Counted from the stretch's first letter, positions 18,258-28,947 are shown. The stretch is DNA of 48,455 nucleotides from a gamma proteobacterium L18 (GCA_000497835.1 KI547167.1:590338-638792); one strand, 5' to 3'. The notes: a model not told the origin generated them from the letters alone. Made by a program: numbers and translations.

Positions 18258-19081
18258 ACCAGGCGGCCCAGGGTGATGCGTTCGTGGCCACCCAGGTCTT
18301 CGCGGCTTTCGATCTGCTCGAAATCATGCTTGGCCAACAGTTCACGCACGGCCGCGGCCTGGTCGTAGCCATGTTCCAGCAACAGCCAGCCTGCCGATGC
18401 CAGGTGCTGTGGCGCCTGGGCGATGATGGTACGCAGGTCGTCCAGGCCATCGTCGCCGGCCACCAGCGCACTGGCGGGTTCGAAGCGCACGTCACCGGCC
18501 ACCAGGTGCGGGTCGGCGGCGCGGATGTAGGGCGGGTTGCTGATGATCATGTCGAAGCGCTCGCCCTGCAGGGCGCTGTACCAGTGGCTTTCCAGCACGC
18601 GCACATTACCCAGGCGCAGGCGCTCGCGGTTGCGTTCGGCCAGGGCCACGGCCTCGGCCACGCGGTCCACCGCCGTCACCTGCCAGCCGCCGCGCTCGCT
18701 GGCCAAAGCCAGGGCAATGGCGCCGGTACCGGTGCCCAGGTCCAGCACCTTGGCCGGGGTGGCGGGCAACCGCTCAAGGGCGGTTTCCACCAGCAGCTCG
18801 GTGTCCGGGCGCGGGATCAGGGTATGCGGGGCCACTTCCAGGTCGAGCTTCCAGAAGCCCTGCTGGCCGAGGATATAGGCCACCGGCTCGCCGCTGCGGC
18901 GACGCTCCAGGTACTCGCTGAACGTGGCCGCCGCCTCGGTGGTGACAATGCGCTCGGGCCAGGTGTGCAGGTAGCTGCGGTTCTTGCCCAGGGCTGCGGC
19001 CAGCAGCAATTCGATGTCCAGGCGCGCCGTCGGGGATTCCGGCAACTCGGCGCTTCTGAGCAGACTGGCAATGATCGTCAT
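18251..19081 (-). CDS. prmC: Release factor glutamine methyltransferase
   Basis: A 276-residue SAM-dependent N5-glutamine methyltransferase that modifies the GGQ glutamine of RF1 and RF2. An N-terminal helical domain precedes the Rossmann core. The SAM motif LDLGTGTGAIAL begins near residue 113, and the catalytic NPPY is at residues 182-185. It follows prfA directly, so enzyme and substrate are encoded side by side, one base apart. Formerly called hemK. Complete. Confidence 0.96.
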   Translation of the reverse strand: MTIIASLLRSAELPESPTARLDIELLLAAALGKNRSYLHTWPERIVTTEAAATFSEYLERRRSGEPVAYILGQQGFWKLDLEVAPHTLIPRPDTELLVETALERLPATPAKVLDLGTGTGAIALALASERGGWQVTAVDRVAEAVALAERNRERLRLGNVRVLESHWYSALQGERFDMIISNPPYIRAADPHLVAGDVRFEPASALVAGDDGLDDLRTIIAQAPQHLASAGWLLLEHGYDQAAAVRELLAKHDFEQIESREDLGGHERITLGRLVC

Positions 19082-20164
19082 TTACTCACCCAATGCCGCA
19101 AGTTGGTCCGCCTGGTATTCGGCCAGCAATGGCTCGATCACCGCCTCCACACCACCGGCCATGATCTCGTCCAGGGAGTACAGGGTCAGGTTGACGCGGT
19201 GGTCAGTGACCCGGCCCTGCGGGAAGTTGTAGGTACGAATGCGCTCGGAGCGGTCGCCCGAGCCTACCAGCAGCTTGCGCTCGCTGGCGATGGCGTTGGC
19301 GGCGGCGCTGGTCTGCATGTCGTTGAGCTTGGCCGACAGCCAGGCCATGGCGCGCGCGCGGTTCTTGTGCTGCGAACGCTCTTCCTGGCATTCCACCACG
19401 GTGCCGGTGGGCAAGTGGGTAATGCGGATGGCCGAGTCGGTGGTGTTGACGTGCTGCCCGCCCGCGCCCGAGGAGCGGAAGGTGTCCACGCGCAGGTCGG
19501 CCGGGTTGATCTCGATCGCCACGCGCTCGTCGGGCTCGGCCAGCACGGCCACGGTGCAGGCCGAAGTGTGGATACGGCCCTGGGACTCGGTTTCCGGCAC
19601 GCGCTGTACGCGGTGGGCGCCAGATTCGAATTTCAGCTTGCCGTAGACGTTCTCGCCCTCGACGCGGGCAATCACCTCTTTATAGCCACCGTGTTCGCCT
19701 TCGTTCTCCGACAGGATCTCGACCCGCCAGCCACGACGCTCGGCATAGCGCGAGTACATGCGGAACAGGTCGCCGGAGAAAATCGCCGCCTCGTCGCCGC
19801 CGGTGCCGGCGCGGATCTCCAGGAACACGTTGCGGCTGTCGTTGGGGTCCTTGGGCAGCAGCATGCGTTGCAGGTTGTCCTCAAGCACCACCAGCTGATC
19901 CTTGGCGTCGCGCACTTCCTCGACGGCCATTTCACGCAGGTCAGGGTCACTGTCCTTGAGCAGGGCCTGGGCCCCCTCAAGGTCGGACTGCACCTTGCAC
20001 CATTCCTGGTAGCCGGCCACGACCGGCTCCAGCTCCGCATATTCACGGGAGAAGGCGCGGAAACGGACCTGATCGGAAATGATCTCGGCGTCGCCCAACA
20101 GGGCGGTCAGTTCCTCGAAACGATCCTGGATGGTATCCAGTTTATTGAGCAGTGACGCTTTCAT
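19082..20164 (-). CDS. prfA: Peptide chain release factor 1
   Basis: A 360-residue class I release factor reading UAA and UAG. The GGQ motif is at residues 235-237 ([10 protein letters not shown]). The anticodon-like tripeptide is PET at 190-192 where E. coli has PAT, within the expected PxT consensus. The N-terminal helical domain is intact. Its start overlaps the hemA stop by four bases, giving translational coupling, and prmC follows one base after its end. Confidence 0.97.
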   Translation of the reverse strand: MKASLLNKLDTIQDRFEELTALLGDAEIISDQVRFRAFSREYAELEPVVAGYQEWCKVQSDLEGAQALLKDSDPDLREMAVEEVRDAKDQLVVLEDNLQRMLLPKDPNDSRNVFLEIRAGTGGDEAAIFSGDLFRMYSRYAERRGWRVEILSENEGEHGGYKEVIARVEGENVYGKLKFESGAHRVQRVPETESQGRIHTSACTVAVLAEPDERVAIEINPADLRVDTFRSSGAGGQHVNTTDSAIRITHLPTGTVVECQEERSQHKNRARAMAWLSAKLNDMQTSAAANAIASERKLLVGSGDRSERIRTYNFPQGRVTDHRVNLTLYSLDEIMAGGVEAVIEPLLAEYQADQLAALGE

Positions 20165-21438
20165 TGCGGGGGTTTATCCGTGGAGCCCTCGTTGAGGGCA
20201 AAGAGTTCCTGGGCCATGGCCAGCGCATCGAGGCGGCCTTCGGCAGACAGCTTTTTAAGCTGCACGCTGGGGGCATGCAGCAATTTGTTGGTCAGCCCGC
20301 GCGCCAGCTGCACCAGCACTTCTTCGGCGCTGCTGCCGTTGGCCAGCATGCGCTGGGCCTTTTGCAATTCTTCGTCGCGCAGGCGTTCGCTTTGCTGGCG
20401 GTACGCCTTGAGCACATCCACCGCCGCCAGTTCACGCAGGCGCGCCATGAAATCGTCGACACCGCCGCTGACCAGTTGCTCGGCCGCCTGGGCGGCACCC
20501 TGGCGGCTCTTGAGGTTCTCGGCCACCACGTCGTGCAGGTCATCGACGCTGTACAGGTAAACGTCGTCCAACTCGCCGACTTCGGGTTCGATATCCCGCG
20601 GCACGGCGATATCGACCATGAAGATCGGTTTATGCTTGCGCAGCTTCAGCGCACTTTCCACCGCGCCCTTGCCCAGGATCGGCAACTGGCTGGCGGTGGA
20701 GCTGATGACGATGTCGCTGTTGACCAGTTCCTGCGGGATATCCGACAGCAGCACCGCGTGCGCACCAAACTGCGCCGCCAGCGTGCTGGCGCGTTCCAGC
20801 GTGCGGTTGGCCACCACAATACGCTCCACCCCCTGCTCGTGCAGGTGGCGGGCGACCAGGGTGATGGTCTCGCCCGCGCCGATCAGCAAGGCCTGGCTGC
20901 GCTGCAGGTCACTGAAGATCTGCTTGGCCAGGCTGACCGCGGCAAACGCCACCGACACCGGGTTCTCGCCAATGGCCGTGTCGGTGCGCACCTGCTTGGC
21001 GGCACTGAACGTGGCCTGGAACAAACGTCCCAGCAATGGGCCAATGGTACCGGCCTCGCGCGCCACGGCATAGGCCGACTTCATCTGGCCCAGGATCTGC
21101 GGCTCGCCCAGCACCAGGGAATCGAGGCCCGAGGCCACACGCATCATGTGGCGCACGGCCGCGTCGTCCTGGTGCACGTAGGCACTGGCACGCAGTTCGT
21201 CGTAGCTGAGCTGGTGATAGTCGGCCAGCCAGCGCAGCACCGTTTCGGCGGCCAGGTGGTCCTGTTCTATATACAGCTCGCTACGGTTGCAGGTAGAGAG
21301 GATCGCAGCTTCGCGGCTGTCAGTCAGGCGGCAGAGCTGCTGCAAGGCTTCGACCAGCTGTTCGGGGGTAAAGGCCACGCGTTCGCGCACGTCCACCGAA
21401 GCAGTCTTATGGTTGATACCGAGGGCAAGGAAGGCCAT
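20161..21438 (-). CDS. hemA: Glutamyl-tRNA reductase
   Basis: A 425-residue enzyme reducing glutamyl-tRNA(Glu) to glutamate-1-semialdehyde, the first committed step of C5 tetrapyrrole synthesis. The catalytic C50 is in [10 protein letters not shown]. The tRNA-binding N-terminal domain ([13 protein letters not shown]), the NADPH-binding Rossmann domain ([11 protein letters not shown]) and the C-terminal dimerisation helices are in order. It is the first gene of the leftward operon and diverges from lbcA across 174 bp that must hold both promoters. The start at 21438 gives the family N-terminus [13 protein letters not shown]. Confidence 0.97.
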   Translation of the reverse strand: MAFLALGINHKTASVDVRERVAFTPEQLVEALQQLCRLTDSREAAILSTCNRSELYIEQDHLAAETVLRWLADYHQLSYDELRASAYVHQDDAAVRHMMRVASGLDSLVLGEPQILGQMKSAYAVAREAGTIGPLLGRLFQATFSAAKQVRTDTAIGENPVSVAFAAVSLAKQIFSDLQRSQALLIGAGETITLVARHLHEQGVERIVVANRTLERASTLAAQFGAHAVLLSDIPQELVNSDIVISSTASQLPILGKGAVESALKLRKHKPIFMVDIAVPRDIEPEVGELDDVYLYSVDDLHDVVAENLKSRQGAAQAAEQLVSGGVDDFMARLRELAAVDVLKAYRQQSERLRDEELQKAQRMLANGSSAEEVLVQLARGLTNKLLHAPSVQLKKLSAEGRLDALAMAQELFALNEGSTDKPPQ

Positions 21439-21612
21439 TCAAGGTCGCTGATGATGTCGATAAGCCGACAATTGTCCTACTTAGTCCGCCGCAGAACAAC
21501 CACCGCCGTCTATTGTCCTAATAGTCTACCCTCGCAGGTGCCATCGCTTATGGGTTTGCCCACAGGCTTGTGTCATGATGATCCGACCGCAGGTAAGTCG
21601 CCAAAACTCCCT

Positions 21613-23340
21613 ATGAATAGATCCTCCGCGTTGTTCCTAGCCTTTGTCTTGCTCAACGGTTGCCAGGCCTGGCAACCAGGCAAGCATCAAGACACCGCTG
21701 CCGTCCAGGACAGCACTCCAAAACCCGCCGAGAAACCGGTGGTGTACGGTTCGTTCACTGAAGACACCGTCTTCAGCCTGTTGACCGCGGAGCTGGCCGG
21801 CCAGCGCAACCGCTTCGACATCGCCCTGGACAACTACGTGGATCAGGCCCGCAAGACCCAGGACTCGGGCGTTTCCGAGCGTGCGTTCCGCATTGCCGAA
21901 TACGTGGGCGCCGACCAGGCGTCACTGGACACCGCGCTGGTGTGGGCCAAAAACGCCCCCAAAGACCTCGACGCCCAGCGTGCCGCCGCCATCCAGTTGG
22001 CGCGCAATGGCCGTTACGACGAGTCCATGGTGTACATGGAGAAGGTCCTGCAGGGCCAGGGTGACACCCATTTCGACTTCCTGGCCCTGTCGGCTGCCGA
22101 CACCGACCAGGACACCCGCAACGGCCTGTTGCAAAGTTTTGACCGCCTGCTGACCAAATACCCCAAGAACAACCAGTTGATCTTCGGCAAGGCCTTGCTG
22201 CTGCAACAGGACGGCGACAACCAGGGCGCCCTGACGCTGCTGGAAGACCACCCGCCGCAAAATGGCGAAATCGCCCCCATCCTGCTGCGTGCCCGCCTGC
22301 TGCAACTGCTGGACCGCGGCAAGGAAGCCCTGCCGCTGCTGGAAAAAAGCATGCGCCAGTACCCGGACGACAAGCGTTTGCGCCTGACCTACGCACGCAT
22401 GCTGGTGGAGCAGAACCGCATGGCCGATGCCAAGGTGCAGTTCGCTGCCCTGGTGCAGCAGTACCCTGAAGACGACGAACTGCGCTATTCCCTGGCACTG
22501 GTGTGCCTGGAAGCCAAAGCCTGGGATGAAGCCGCCGTCTACCTGCAAGAACTGGTGGACCGCGACGCCCACGTTGATTCGGCACACCTGAACCTGGGCC
22601 GCATCGCCGAGGAAAAGGGCGACCCGCAGGGCGCCTTGGCCGAATATGAAAAAGTGGGTGGCGGCAACGACTACCTGCCTGCGCAATTGCGCCAGGCCGA
22701 TATCCTGATGGCCAGCGGCCGCTTAGCCGAGGCGCGCAAACGCCTGGAAGCGGCCCGCGAAGCCCAGCCCGATTACGCCATCCAACTGTACCTGGTGGAA
22801 GCCGAAACGCTGACCAACAACAACCAGTCCGACCAGGCCTGGCAACTGCTGGCCAAGGCGTTGAAGACCTACCCCGACGACCTGAACCTGCTGTACACCC
22901 GCGCCATGCTGGCCGAAAAGCGCAACGACCTGACGCAGATGGAGGCCGACCTGCGCGCCATCATCAAGCGCGAGCCCGACAACGCCATGGCCCTCAACGC
23001 CCTGGGCTACACCCTGTCGGACCGCACCACGCGCTATGCCGAGGCCCGGGACCTGATCGAACGGGCCCACAAGATCAACCCTAACGACCCGGCCGTGCTC
23101 GACAGTCTGGGCTGGGTCAACTATCGCCTGGGCAACCTCGATGAAGCCGAACGCCTGCTGCGCCAGGCCCTGGCCGGTTTCCCCGACCAGGAAGTGGCGG
23201 CGCACCTGGGTGAAGTGCTGTGGGCCAACGGCAAGCAGCGCGAAGCCCGCCAGATCTGGGCCAAATACATGAAGGAACAACCTGACAGCCCTACCCTGCG
23301 CGCCACCGTGCTGCGCCTGACCGGATCCGAGACTTTATAA
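21613..23340 (+). CDS. lbcA: TPR lipoprotein, LbcA family
   Basis: A 575-residue outer-membrane lipoprotein with lipobox LLNGC and acylation at C17. The mature protein is almost wholly tetratricopeptide-like helices, for example [26 protein letters not shown]-type repeats and a C-terminal [20 protein letters not shown] block. In P. aeruginosa the homologue at the same place (PA4667) is LbcA, the adaptor that brings peptidoglycan hydrolases to the CtpA protease. The ATG at 21613 is taken because the signal peptide starts there, although an open frame extends much further upstream. lolB follows four bases after the stop. Confidence 0.9.
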   Translation: MNRSSALFLAFVLLNGCQAWQPGKHQDTAAVQDSTPKPAEKPVVYGSFTEDTVFSLLTAELAGQRNRFDIALDNYVDQARKTQDSGVSERAFRIAEYVGADQASLDTALVWAKNAPKDLDAQRAAAIQLARNGRYDESMVYMEKVLQGQGDTHFDFLALSAADTDQDTRNGLLQSFDRLLTKYPKNNQLIFGKALLLQQDGDNQGALTLLEDHPPQNGEIAPILLRARLLQLLDRGKEALPLLEKSMRQYPDDKRLRLTYARMLVEQNRMADAKVQFAALVQQYPEDDELRYSLALVCLEAKAWDEAAVYLQELVDRDAHVDSAHLNLGRIAEEKGDPQGALAEYEKVGGGNDYLPAQLRQADILMASGRLAEARKRLEAAREAQPDYAIQLYLVEAETLTNNNQSDQAWQLLAKALKTYPDDLNLLYTRAMLAEKRNDLTQMEADLRAIIKREPDNAMALNALGYTLSDRTTRYAEARDLIERAHKINPNDPAVLDSLGWVNYRLGNLDEAERLLRQALAGFPDQEVAAHLGEVLWANGKQREARQIWAKYMKEQPDSPTLRATVLRLTGSETL

Positions 23341-23344
23341 GCTT

Positions 23345-23962
23345 ATGTTTTTGCGCCACTGCATCACCTTTACCCTGATCGCCCTGCTGGCCGGCTGTAC
23401 CGGCCTGGGCACCCGCGAGGCCCTGCAGGGCCAGGGCAACCCGCAACAATGGGGCGCCCACAAGAATCAACTGACTCAGCTGGACGGCTGGCAGATCGAC
23501 GGCAAGGTCGGTATCCGCGCGCCGAAGGACTCGGGCAGCGGCACGCTGTTCTGGCTGCAGCGCCAGGATTACTACGACATCCGCCTGTCCGGCCCGCTGG
23601 GCCGTGGCGCCGCGCGCCTGACCGGTCGTCCGGGCCAGGTGGTGCTGGAAGTGGCCAACCAGGGCCGTTATGAAGCCGCCACCCCCGAGCAACTGCTGGG
23701 CGAACAACTGGGCTGGGACCTGCCCGTGTCGCACCTGGTCTGGTGGGTACGCGGCCTGCCCGCGCCGGACACCAAGAGCAAGCTGACCCTGGACGGCGAC
23801 AGCCGTCTGGCCAGCCTGGAGCAGGATGGCTGGAGCGTGGAATACCTGAGCTACACCGAGCAGAACGGCTACAGCCTGCCTGACCGCATCAAACTGCACG
23901 GCCGCGACCTGGACGTGACCCTGGTGGTCAAAAGCTGGCAACCACGGCAACTGGGGCACTGA
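23345..23962 (+). CDS. lolB: Outer-membrane lipoprotein localisation factor LolB
   Basis: A 205-residue lipoprotein with lipobox LLAGC, C18 being the acylated residue. LolB takes lipoproteins from periplasmic LolA and inserts them in the outer membrane. The mature domain begins [20 protein letters not shown] and continues [19 protein letters not shown], matching the LolB open-barrel fold. The WWVRGLPAP segment corresponds to the exposed loop region. It lies between lbcA, itself a lipoprotein gene, and ispE, whose start is one base after the lolB stop. Confidence 0.95.
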   Translation: MFLRHCITFTLIALLAGCTGLGTREALQGQGNPQQWGAHKNQLTQLDGWQIDGKVGIRAPKDSGSGTLFWLQRQDYYDIRLSGPLGRGAARLTGRPGQVVLEVANQGRYEAATPEQLLGEQLGWDLPVSHLVWWVRGLPAPDTKSKLTLDGDSRLASLEQDGWSVEYLSYTEQNGYSLPDRIKLHGRDLDVTLVVKSWQPRQLGH

Positions 23963-23963
23963 C

Positions 23964-24839
23964 ATGACCCAGCCACGCCTGACCCTGCCCGCCCCGGCCA
24001 AGCTCAACCTGATGTTGCACATCCTGGGCCGTCGCGCCGACGGCTACCACGAGCTGCAAACCCTGTTTCAATTCCTCGACCACGGCGACGAGCTGCAATT
24101 CGCCGTGCGCGAAGATGGCGACATCCGCTTGCACACCGAAATCGACGGCGTGCCCCACGACAGCAACCTGATCGTGAAAGCGGCGCGCAAGCTCAAGGAC
24201 TTGTCCGGCACCGCACTGGGCGCCGATATCTGGCTGAACAAGGTGCTGCCCATGGGCGGTGGCATTGGTGGCGGCAGTTCGGATGCAGCCACCACCCTGC
24301 TGGGCCTGAACCATCTGTGGAACACCTGCATCGATATCGATCGCCTGGCCACGCTGGGCCTGTCGCTGGGCGCCGATGTGCCGGTATTCGTGCGCGGCCA
24401 CGCGGCATTTGCCGAGGGCGTGGGCGAAATCCTCACCCCCGCCGAGCCCGAAGAACCCTGGTACCTGGTGCTGGTCCCGCAAGTCGCTGTTAGTACAGCA
24501 GAAATTTTTTCAGATCCGTTGTTGACACGCGATTCACTTCCCATTAAAGTGCGCCCCGTTCCCAAGGGAAACAGCAGAAATGACTGCGAAGCGGTAGTCA
24601 CAAGACGTTATCCAGAAGTACTTAACGCCTTGAATTCACTAAAGAAATTTGGTGATGGACGACTCACCGGAACTGGAAGTTGTGTGTTTGGGGCCTTCCC
24701 AAGCAAAGCGGAAGCTGATAGAGTTTCGCACCTTCTTGCAGATACCCTTACAGGGTTTGTAGCCAAAGGCAGCAACATCTCCATGTTGCACCGCAAACTA
24801 CAGAGTCTGTCACAGGAAACGAGTGCTGGGCACTCGTAG
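23964..24839 (+). CDS. ispE: 4-diphosphocytidyl-2-C-methyl-D-erythritol kinase
   Basis: A 291-residue GHMP kinase of the MEP isoprenoid pathway, phosphorylating the 2-hydroxyl of [25 protein letters not shown] is the substrate site, and the ATP loop [14 protein letters not shown] starts at residue 97. The C-terminal GTGSCVFG motif is present. The protein is normal, but from about residue 174 (position 24485) the codons change: AGA, CGA, CTA, GGA, GTA and TCA appear where the rest of the block uses CGC, CTG and GTG. A sigma-70 promoter for the downstream tRNA and prs lies inside this part. See findings. Confidence 0.95.
   Translation: MTQPRLTLPAPAKLNLMLHILGRRADGYHELQTLFQFLDHGDELQFAVREDGDIRLHTEIDGVPHDSNLIVKAARKLKDLSGTALGADIWLNKVLPMGGGIGGGSSDAATTLLGLNHLWNTCIDIDRLATLGLSLGADVPVFVRGHAAFAEGVGEILTPAEPEEPWYLVLVPQVAVSTAEIFSDPLLTRDSLPIKVRPVPKGNSRNDCEAVVTRRYPEVLNALNSLKKFGDGRLTGTGSCVFGAFPSKAEADRVSHLLADTLTGFVAKGSNISMLHRKLQSLSQETSAGHS
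24522..24550 (+). promoter_or_regulatory. Sigma-70 promoter inside ispE for tRNA-Gln and prs
   Basis: TTGACA (24522-24527), 17-bp spacer and TAAAGT (24545-24550). The -35 box is perfect. It would give a transcript reading through the last about 280 bases of ispE into tRNA-Gln. Confidence 0.65.
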
Positions 24840-24849
24840 CAACAGATAC

Positions 24850-24924
24850 AGGGGCGTCGCCAAGCGGTAAGGCAGCAGGTTTTGATCCTGCCATGCGTTG
24901 GTTCGAATCCAGCCGCCCCTGCCA
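24850..24924 (+). tRNA. tRNA-Gln (anticodon UUG)
   Basis: The acceptor stem AGGGGCG pairs with CGCCCCT. The anticodon loop TTTTGAT carries TTG, the T-loop GTTCGAATC is canonical and CCA is encoded (24922-24924). It is transcribed with prs, which starts 48 bases later. Confidence 0.97.
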
Positions 24925-24972
24925 TTTTCCTTATACTCATCCAGGTATACCCTCAGCCGGCAGGTACTGCGC

Positions 24973-25914
24973 GTGTCCAAGATGATGGTCTTTACGGGGA
25001 ACGCTAACCCCGATCTGGCTCGGCGTGTAGTACGTCAGCTGCATATCCCACTGGGTGATGTCTCTGTCGGTAAGTTCTCCGACGGCGAGATCAGCACTGA
25101 GATTAATGAAAACGTCCGCGGTAAAGACGTATTTATCATTCAGCCGACTTGCGCTCCGACGAACGATAACCTGATGGAACTGGTTGTGATGGCCGATGCC
25201 TTCCGCCGCTCCTCAGCGTCCCGAATCACTGCGGTGATTCCTTACTTTGGTTATGCCCGCCAGGATCGCCGTCCGCGTTCCGCACGTGTTGCCATCAGCG
25301 CGAAAGTCGTTGCTGACATGCTCACCGTGGTGGGGATCGACCGTGTTCTCACGGTGGATCTGCATGCTGACCAAATTCAGGGTTTCTTCGATATTCCAGT
25401 AGATAACATCTACGGCTCCCCCGTTCTGGTGGATGACATCGAAGATCAACGCTTCGAGAACCTGATGATCGTGTCCCCGGACATCGGCGGCGTCGTGCGT
25501 GCACGTGCTGTTGCCAAGTCCTTGGGCGTTGATCTGGGTATCATCGACAAGCGCCGTGAGAAAGCCAATCACTCCGAAGTGATGCATATCATCGGCGACG
25601 TCGAAGGGCGTACCTGTATTCTGGTCGATGACATGGTCGACACCGCCGGCACCCTGTGCCACGCGGCGAAAGCCCTGAAAGAGCATGGCGCTGCCAAGGT
25701 CTTTGCCTACTGCACACACCCTGTGCTGTCGGGTCGGGCGATCGAGAACATTGAAAATTCCGTGCTGGACGAGCTGGTGGTCACTAACACCATCCCGCTG
25801 TCCGCTGCAGCACAGGCCTGTGTCCGTATCCGTCAACTGGATATCGCACCGGTCGTTGCCGAGGCGGTCCGCCGCATCAGCAATGAAGAATCGATCAGCG
25901 CGATGTTCCGCTAA
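24973..25914 (+). CDS. prs: Ribose-phosphate pyrophosphokinase (PRPP synthetase)
   Basis: A 313-residue enzyme making PRPP from ribose-5-phosphate and ATP, feeding nucleotide, histidine and tryptophan synthesis and the Hpt and Upp reactions encoded at the left end. The start is the GTG at 24973, giving the family N-terminus [20 protein letters not shown]. An AGG lies seven bases upstream. The PRPP-synthetase signature [19 protein letters not shown] and the flexible-loop and ribose-phosphate site [11 protein letters not shown] are intact. A strong terminator follows. Length equals that of other pseudomonad Prs. Confidence 0.97.
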   Translation: MSKMMVFTGNANPDLARRVVRQLHIPLGDVSVGKFSDGEISTEINENVRGKDVFIIQPTCAPTNDNLMELVVMADAFRRSSASRITAVIPYFGYARQDRRPRSARVAISAKVVADMLTVVGIDRVLTVDLHADQIQGFFDIPVDNIYGSPVLVDDIEDQRFENLMIVSPDIGGVVRARAVAKSLGVDLGIIDKRREKANHSEVMHIIGDVEGRTCILVDDMVDTAGTLCHAAKALKEHGAAKVFAYCTHPVLSGRAIENIENSVLDELVVTNTIPLSAAAQACVRIRQLDIAPVVAEAVRRISNEESISAMFR

Positions 25915-25944
25915 GGGCCCTGCCCTGCGAACACCCCGTTGACG

Positions 25945-25988
25945 AAAAGCGCCCCGCCCCAACACTTCCGTTGGGGCGGGGCTTTTTT
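25945..25988 (+). terminator. Intrinsic terminator of prs
   Basis: GCCCCGCCCCAAC pairs with TTGGGGCGGGGC and is followed by six T residues. Confidence 0.93.
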
Positions 25989-26051
25989 GCCCATCCCGGT
26001 TTGACGCTGGTCGCAAACGTTACCCGGGCATGGCTATTTTGGAGATGTAAA

Positions 26052-26645
26052 ATGACTGATTTCACTCTGAACGCCCAAGCGCGTACCGACCTGGGGAAAG
26101 GTGCGAGCCGCCGCCTGCGTCGTCTCGCCTCCCAAGTCCCAGCCGTAATCTACGGTGGCGACAAAGAAGCTCAATCCGTAAGCATCCTGGCCAAAGAAAT
26201 CGCCAAGCTGTTCGAAAACGAAGCTGCCTACAGCCACGTTATCGAGCTGAATGTTGACGGCACCAAGCAAAACGTCGTGGTCAAGGCCATGCAGCGTCAC
26301 CCAGCCAAGCAGTTCATCCTGCACGCTGACTTCGTACGCGTTGTTGCCGGCCAGAAACTGACCGCCATCGTTCCAGTGCACTTCATCAACGAAGAAGCAC
26401 CGGTCAAGAAAGGCGGCGAGATCTCCCACGTTGTCAACGAGATCGAAGTTTCCTGCGAAGCCAAAGACCTGCCTGAGTTCATCGAAGTCGACCTGGCCAA
26501 CGCCGAAATCGGTTCGATCATTCACCTGTCCGACCTCAAAGCCATCAAAGGCGTTGAGTTCGTAGCCCTGGCTCACGGCAACGACCTGGCTGTTGCCAAC
26601 GTCCACGCTCCACGTGTAGCTCCAGAAGCTGACGCTGCAGAGTAA
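26052..26645 (+). CDS. rplY: 50S ribosomal protein L25 / general stress protein Ctc
   Basis: A 197-residue long-form L25 (TL5/CTC type) that binds 5S rRNA. The N-terminal L25 domain (about 5-92) contains [22 protein letters not shown]. The C-terminal beta domain (about 100-185) contains [20 protein letters not shown] and [21 protein letters not shown] lies seven bases before the ATG. It is preceded by the prs terminator, so it is transcribed from its own promoter, with pth downstream. Biased, highly expressed codon use is as expected for a ribosomal protein. Confidence 0.96.
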   Translation: MTDFTLNAQARTDLGKGASRRLRRLASQVPAVIYGGDKEAQSVSILAKEIAKLFENEAAYSHVIELNVDGTKQNVVVKAMQRHPAKQFILHADFVRVVAGQKLTAIVPVHFINEEAPVKKGGEISHVVNEIEVSCEAKDLPEFIEVDLANAEIGSIIHLSDLKAIKGVEFVALAHGNDLAVANVHAPRVAPEADAAE

Positions 26646-26734
26646 TTTTACTCGGCAACCGGAGTTGAAATGACATCGCGGTAGCATTAGCGGACGAGAT
26701 CGCGAAGTTTACACAGCTGACCTCGTCCACTGAT

Positions 26735-26755
26735 GCCACCGGCCCTGCCGGTGGC
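26735..26755 (+). other. Perfect hairpin in the rplY-pth spacer
   Basis: GCCACCGGC-CCT-GCCGGTGGC, nine paired bases and a three-base loop, 36 bases before pth. A second pairing (GGACGAG with CTCGTCC) lies just upstream. There is no T-tract, so RNA processing or attenuation is more likely than full termination. Confidence 0.55.
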
Positions 26756-26790
26756 GATGTTCAATTCGATTCCAAGGAAGAGCCCCTGTC

Positions 26791-27375
26791 GTGACCGCCA
26801 TTCAACTGATCGTTGGCCTGGGTAACCCCGGCCAAGAATACGAACAGACCCGGCATAACGCAGGGGCTCTTTTCGTTGAGCGCATCGCTGCCAAACACGG
26901 CGTCAGCCTGGTAGCCGATCGCAAGTATTTCGGCCTGACGGCGCGTTTCAGCCAACAGGGCCATGATGTTCGCCTGCTGATCCCCACCACGTACATGAAC
27001 CGCAGCGGCCAGGCCGTGGCGGCATTGGCGAATTTCTACCGCATCCCGGTAGACGCCATTCTGGTGGCCCACGACGAACTCGACCTGCCCCCAGGCGTTG
27101 CCAAGCTCAAATTGGGCGGCGGCCATGGCGGGCACAACGGCTTGCGCGACATCATCGCGCAGCTGGGCAACAACAACGGCTTCCACCGTCTGCGGCTTGG
27201 CATTGGCCACCCGGGTGTGGCCAGTCAGGTATCCAATTTTGTCCTGGGCCGGGCGCCACGCGCCGAGCAGGATAAACTGGACGCCAGTATCGATTTTGCC
27301 CTCGGCGTGTTGCCGGATATCTTCGCCGGCGAGTGGAATCGCGCGATGAAAAACCTGCACAGCCAAAAGGCCTGA
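26791..27375 (+). CDS. pth: Peptidyl-tRNA hydrolase
   Basis: A 194-residue esterase that frees tRNA from dropped-off peptidyl-tRNA. Active-site residues N12 (GLGNPG), H22 (TRHNAG), N70 (TYMNRSG) and D95 (AHDELDLP) are present. The start codon is GTG with AAGGAAG about ten bases upstream. It lies between rplY and ychF, the standard translation-linked trio. Complete. Confidence 0.96.
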   Translation: MTAIQLIVGLGNPGQEYEQTRHNAGALFVERIAAKHGVSLVADRKYFGLTARFSQQGHDVRLLIPTTYMNRSGQAVAALANFYRIPVDAILVAHDELDLPPGVAKLKLGGGHGGHNGLRDIIAQLGNNNGFHRLRLGIGHPGVASQVSNFVLGRAPRAEQDKLDASIDFALGVLPDIFAGEWNRAMKNLHSQKA

Positions 27376-27396
27376 CTCCACGAAGAGGGAATCACC

Positions 27397-28497
27397 ATGG
27401 GTTTCAATTGCGGTATCGTCGGCCTGCCCAACGTCGGCAAGTCCACTCTGTTCAACGCCCTGACCAAATCGGGTATCGCGGCCGAGAACTTCCCCTTCTG
27501 CACCATCGAACCGAACAGCGGTATCGTGCCGATGCCGGATCCACGCCTGGCCGCCCTGGCAGCCATCGTCAATCCAAAGCGCATCCTGCCGACCACCATG
27601 GAATTCGTGGACATCGCAGGCCTGGTAGCCGGCGCCTCGAAAGGTGAAGGCCTGGGCAACAAGTTCCTGGCCAACATCCGCGAAACCGACGCCATCGCCC
27701 ACGTGGTCCGCTGCTTCGAAGACGAGAACGTGATTCACGTCTCCAACAGCGTCGACCCCAAGCGCGACATCGAGATCATCGACCTGGAACTGATCTTCGC
27801 CGACCTGGACAGCTGCGAGAAACAACTGCAGAAGGTTGCGCGCAACGCCAAGGGCGGTGACAAGGACGCAGTGGTCCAGAAGGGCCTGCTGGAAAAACTG
27901 ATCAGCCACTTCACCGACGGCAAGCCTGCGCGCAGCCTGATGAAGAACATGGGTGACGACGAGAAGCTGGTGATTCGCGGCTTCCACCTGCTGACCAGCA
28001 AGCCGGTCATGTACATCGCCAACGTGGCCGAAGACGGCTTCGAAGGCAACCCGCACCTGGACGTGGTCCGCGCCATCGCCGAAGAAGAAGGCGCCATCGT
28101 GGTACCGGTGTGCAACAAGATCGAAGCCGAAATCGCCGAACTGGACGACGGTGAAGAGAAGGACATGTTCCTGGAGGCCCTGGGCCTGGAAGAGCCTGGC
28201 CTGAACCGCGTGATCCGCGCCGGTTACGAGCTGCTGAACCTGCAGACCTACTTCACCGCCGGCGTTGAAGAAGTGCGCGCCTGGACCGTCAAGGTCGGCG
28301 CCACCGCGCCACAGGCCGCTGGCGTGATCCACACCGACTTCGAAAAGGGCTTCATCCGCGCCGAAGTGATCGCCTACAACGACTTCATCCAGTACAAGGG
28401 TGAGGCGGGCACCAAGGAAGCCGGTAAATGGCGACTGGAAGGCAAGGAATACATCGTCAAGGACGGCGATGTGATGCACTTCCGCTTTAACGTTTAA
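27397..28497 (+). CDS. ychF: Ribosome-binding ATPase YchF
   Basis: A 366-residue Obg-family P-loop protein. The G1 motif GLPNVGKS is at residues 9-16. The G4 position reads NVAE (NxxE), the YchF hallmark that switches specificity to ATP. A coiled-coil insertion and a C-terminal TGS domain ([20 protein letters not shown]) follow. It binds ribosomes and affects oxidative stress responses in E. coli. It starts 21 bases after pth and ends at a strong terminator. Complete. Confidence 0.96.
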   Translation: MGFNCGIVGLPNVGKSTLFNALTKSGIAAENFPFCTIEPNSGIVPMPDPRLAALAAIVNPKRILPTTMEFVDIAGLVAGASKGEGLGNKFLANIRETDAIAHVVRCFEDENVIHVSNSVDPKRDIEIIDLELIFADLDSCEKQLQKVARNAKGGDKDAVVQKGLLEKLISHFTDGKPARSLMKNMGDDEKLVIRGFHLLTSKPVMYIANVAEDGFEGNPHLDVVRAIAEEEGAIVVPVCNKIEAEIAELDDGEEKDMFLEALGLEEPGLNRVIRAGYELLNLQTYFTAGVEEVRAWTVKVGATAPQAAGVIHTDFEKGFIRAEVIAYNDFIQYKGEAGTKEAGKWRLEGKEYIVKDGDVMHFRFNV

Positions 28498-28515
28498 TAA
28501 CGTTACGGCAACCAA

Positions 28516-28549
28516 GAAGCCCCGGTCTCGAAAGAGCCGGGGCTTTTTG
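28516..28549 (+). terminator. Intrinsic terminator of pth-ychF
   Basis: AGCCCCGG pairs with CCGGGGCT around an inner CTC-GAAA-GAG, followed by TTTTT. Confidence 0.93.
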
Positions 28550-28624
28550 TTATGCCCAAGCCCCCCCTTTAGCAGCGGCCGTCAGGTCGCGTCACAGGCA
28601 ACGCGCACCCGCTGCGCCTTTAGG

Positions 28625-28694
28625 GTCTGCATCGCGGCCAAGGCCGGCTCCTACCCCGGACGGCGTAGGAGCCGACTTCAGTCGCGATGCAGGC
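28625..28694. repeat. REPIN-type inverted repeat, copy 3 of 4
   Basis: GTCTGCATCGCGG... and ...GTCGCGATGCAGGC arms with inner GGCTCCTAC / GTAGGAGCC. It is in the gene-free stretch 28550-29036, which otherwise holds only two more repeats and no supported gene. Confidence 0.85.
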
Positions 28695-28762
28695 ACTGCG
28701 GTCCATCTGATACACCGCGTGCGCCAGACGCAGCCTTCGGCAGCTACAGAGGTAGGGTACAC

Positions 28763-28833
28763 ACTGTGGGAGCAAAGCTTGCTCGCGAGGCGCCGGCACT
28801 GACGCCATCGCGAGCAAGCTTTGCTCCCACAGT
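28763..28833. repeat. REPIN of the GTGGGAGCAAAGC type
   Basis: Perfect 26-base inverted arms (28763-28788 and 28808-28833), each containing GTGGGAGCAAAGCTTGCTCG, around a 19-base spacer. It belongs to the same REP class as the palindrome at 899-946. Confidence 0.93.
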
Positions 28834-28868
28834 ATGTACCTACACAAGACAGTTGCTGCTACAGGACG

Positions 28869-28947
28869 GCGTCATCTGCATCGCGACCAAGGCCGGCTCC
28901 TACCCCGGACGGCGTAGGAGCCGACTTTAGTCGCGATGCAGGCAACG
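28869..28947. repeat. REPIN-type inverted repeat, copy 4 of 4
   Basis: Nearly identical to copy 3 (inner part GGCTCCTACCCCGGACGGCG), and in the same orientation about 245 bp away. The two flank the GTGGGAGC REPIN. Confidence 0.88.

Noticed and set aside
19593..19598. PET and not PAT in RF1 as an altered stop-codon specificity
   Set aside because: The middle position of the PxT tripeptide varies naturally, and both proline and threonine are kept.
20152..21612. Upstream extension of the lbcA frame over hemA
   Set aside because: The frame happens to be open, but the lipoprotein signal peptide with its lipobox begins at 21613 and hemA occupies the region on the other strand.
26761..28515. 584-codon minus-strand frame across pth and ychF
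   Set aside because: Shadow of two essential conserved genes, with valine/glutamine/histidine-rich text and no family match.
28625..28947. Possible CRISPR array
   Set aside because: The repeats are palindromic REP units of 70-80 bases with irregular spacing and no unique spacers of constant length. No cas gene is present.
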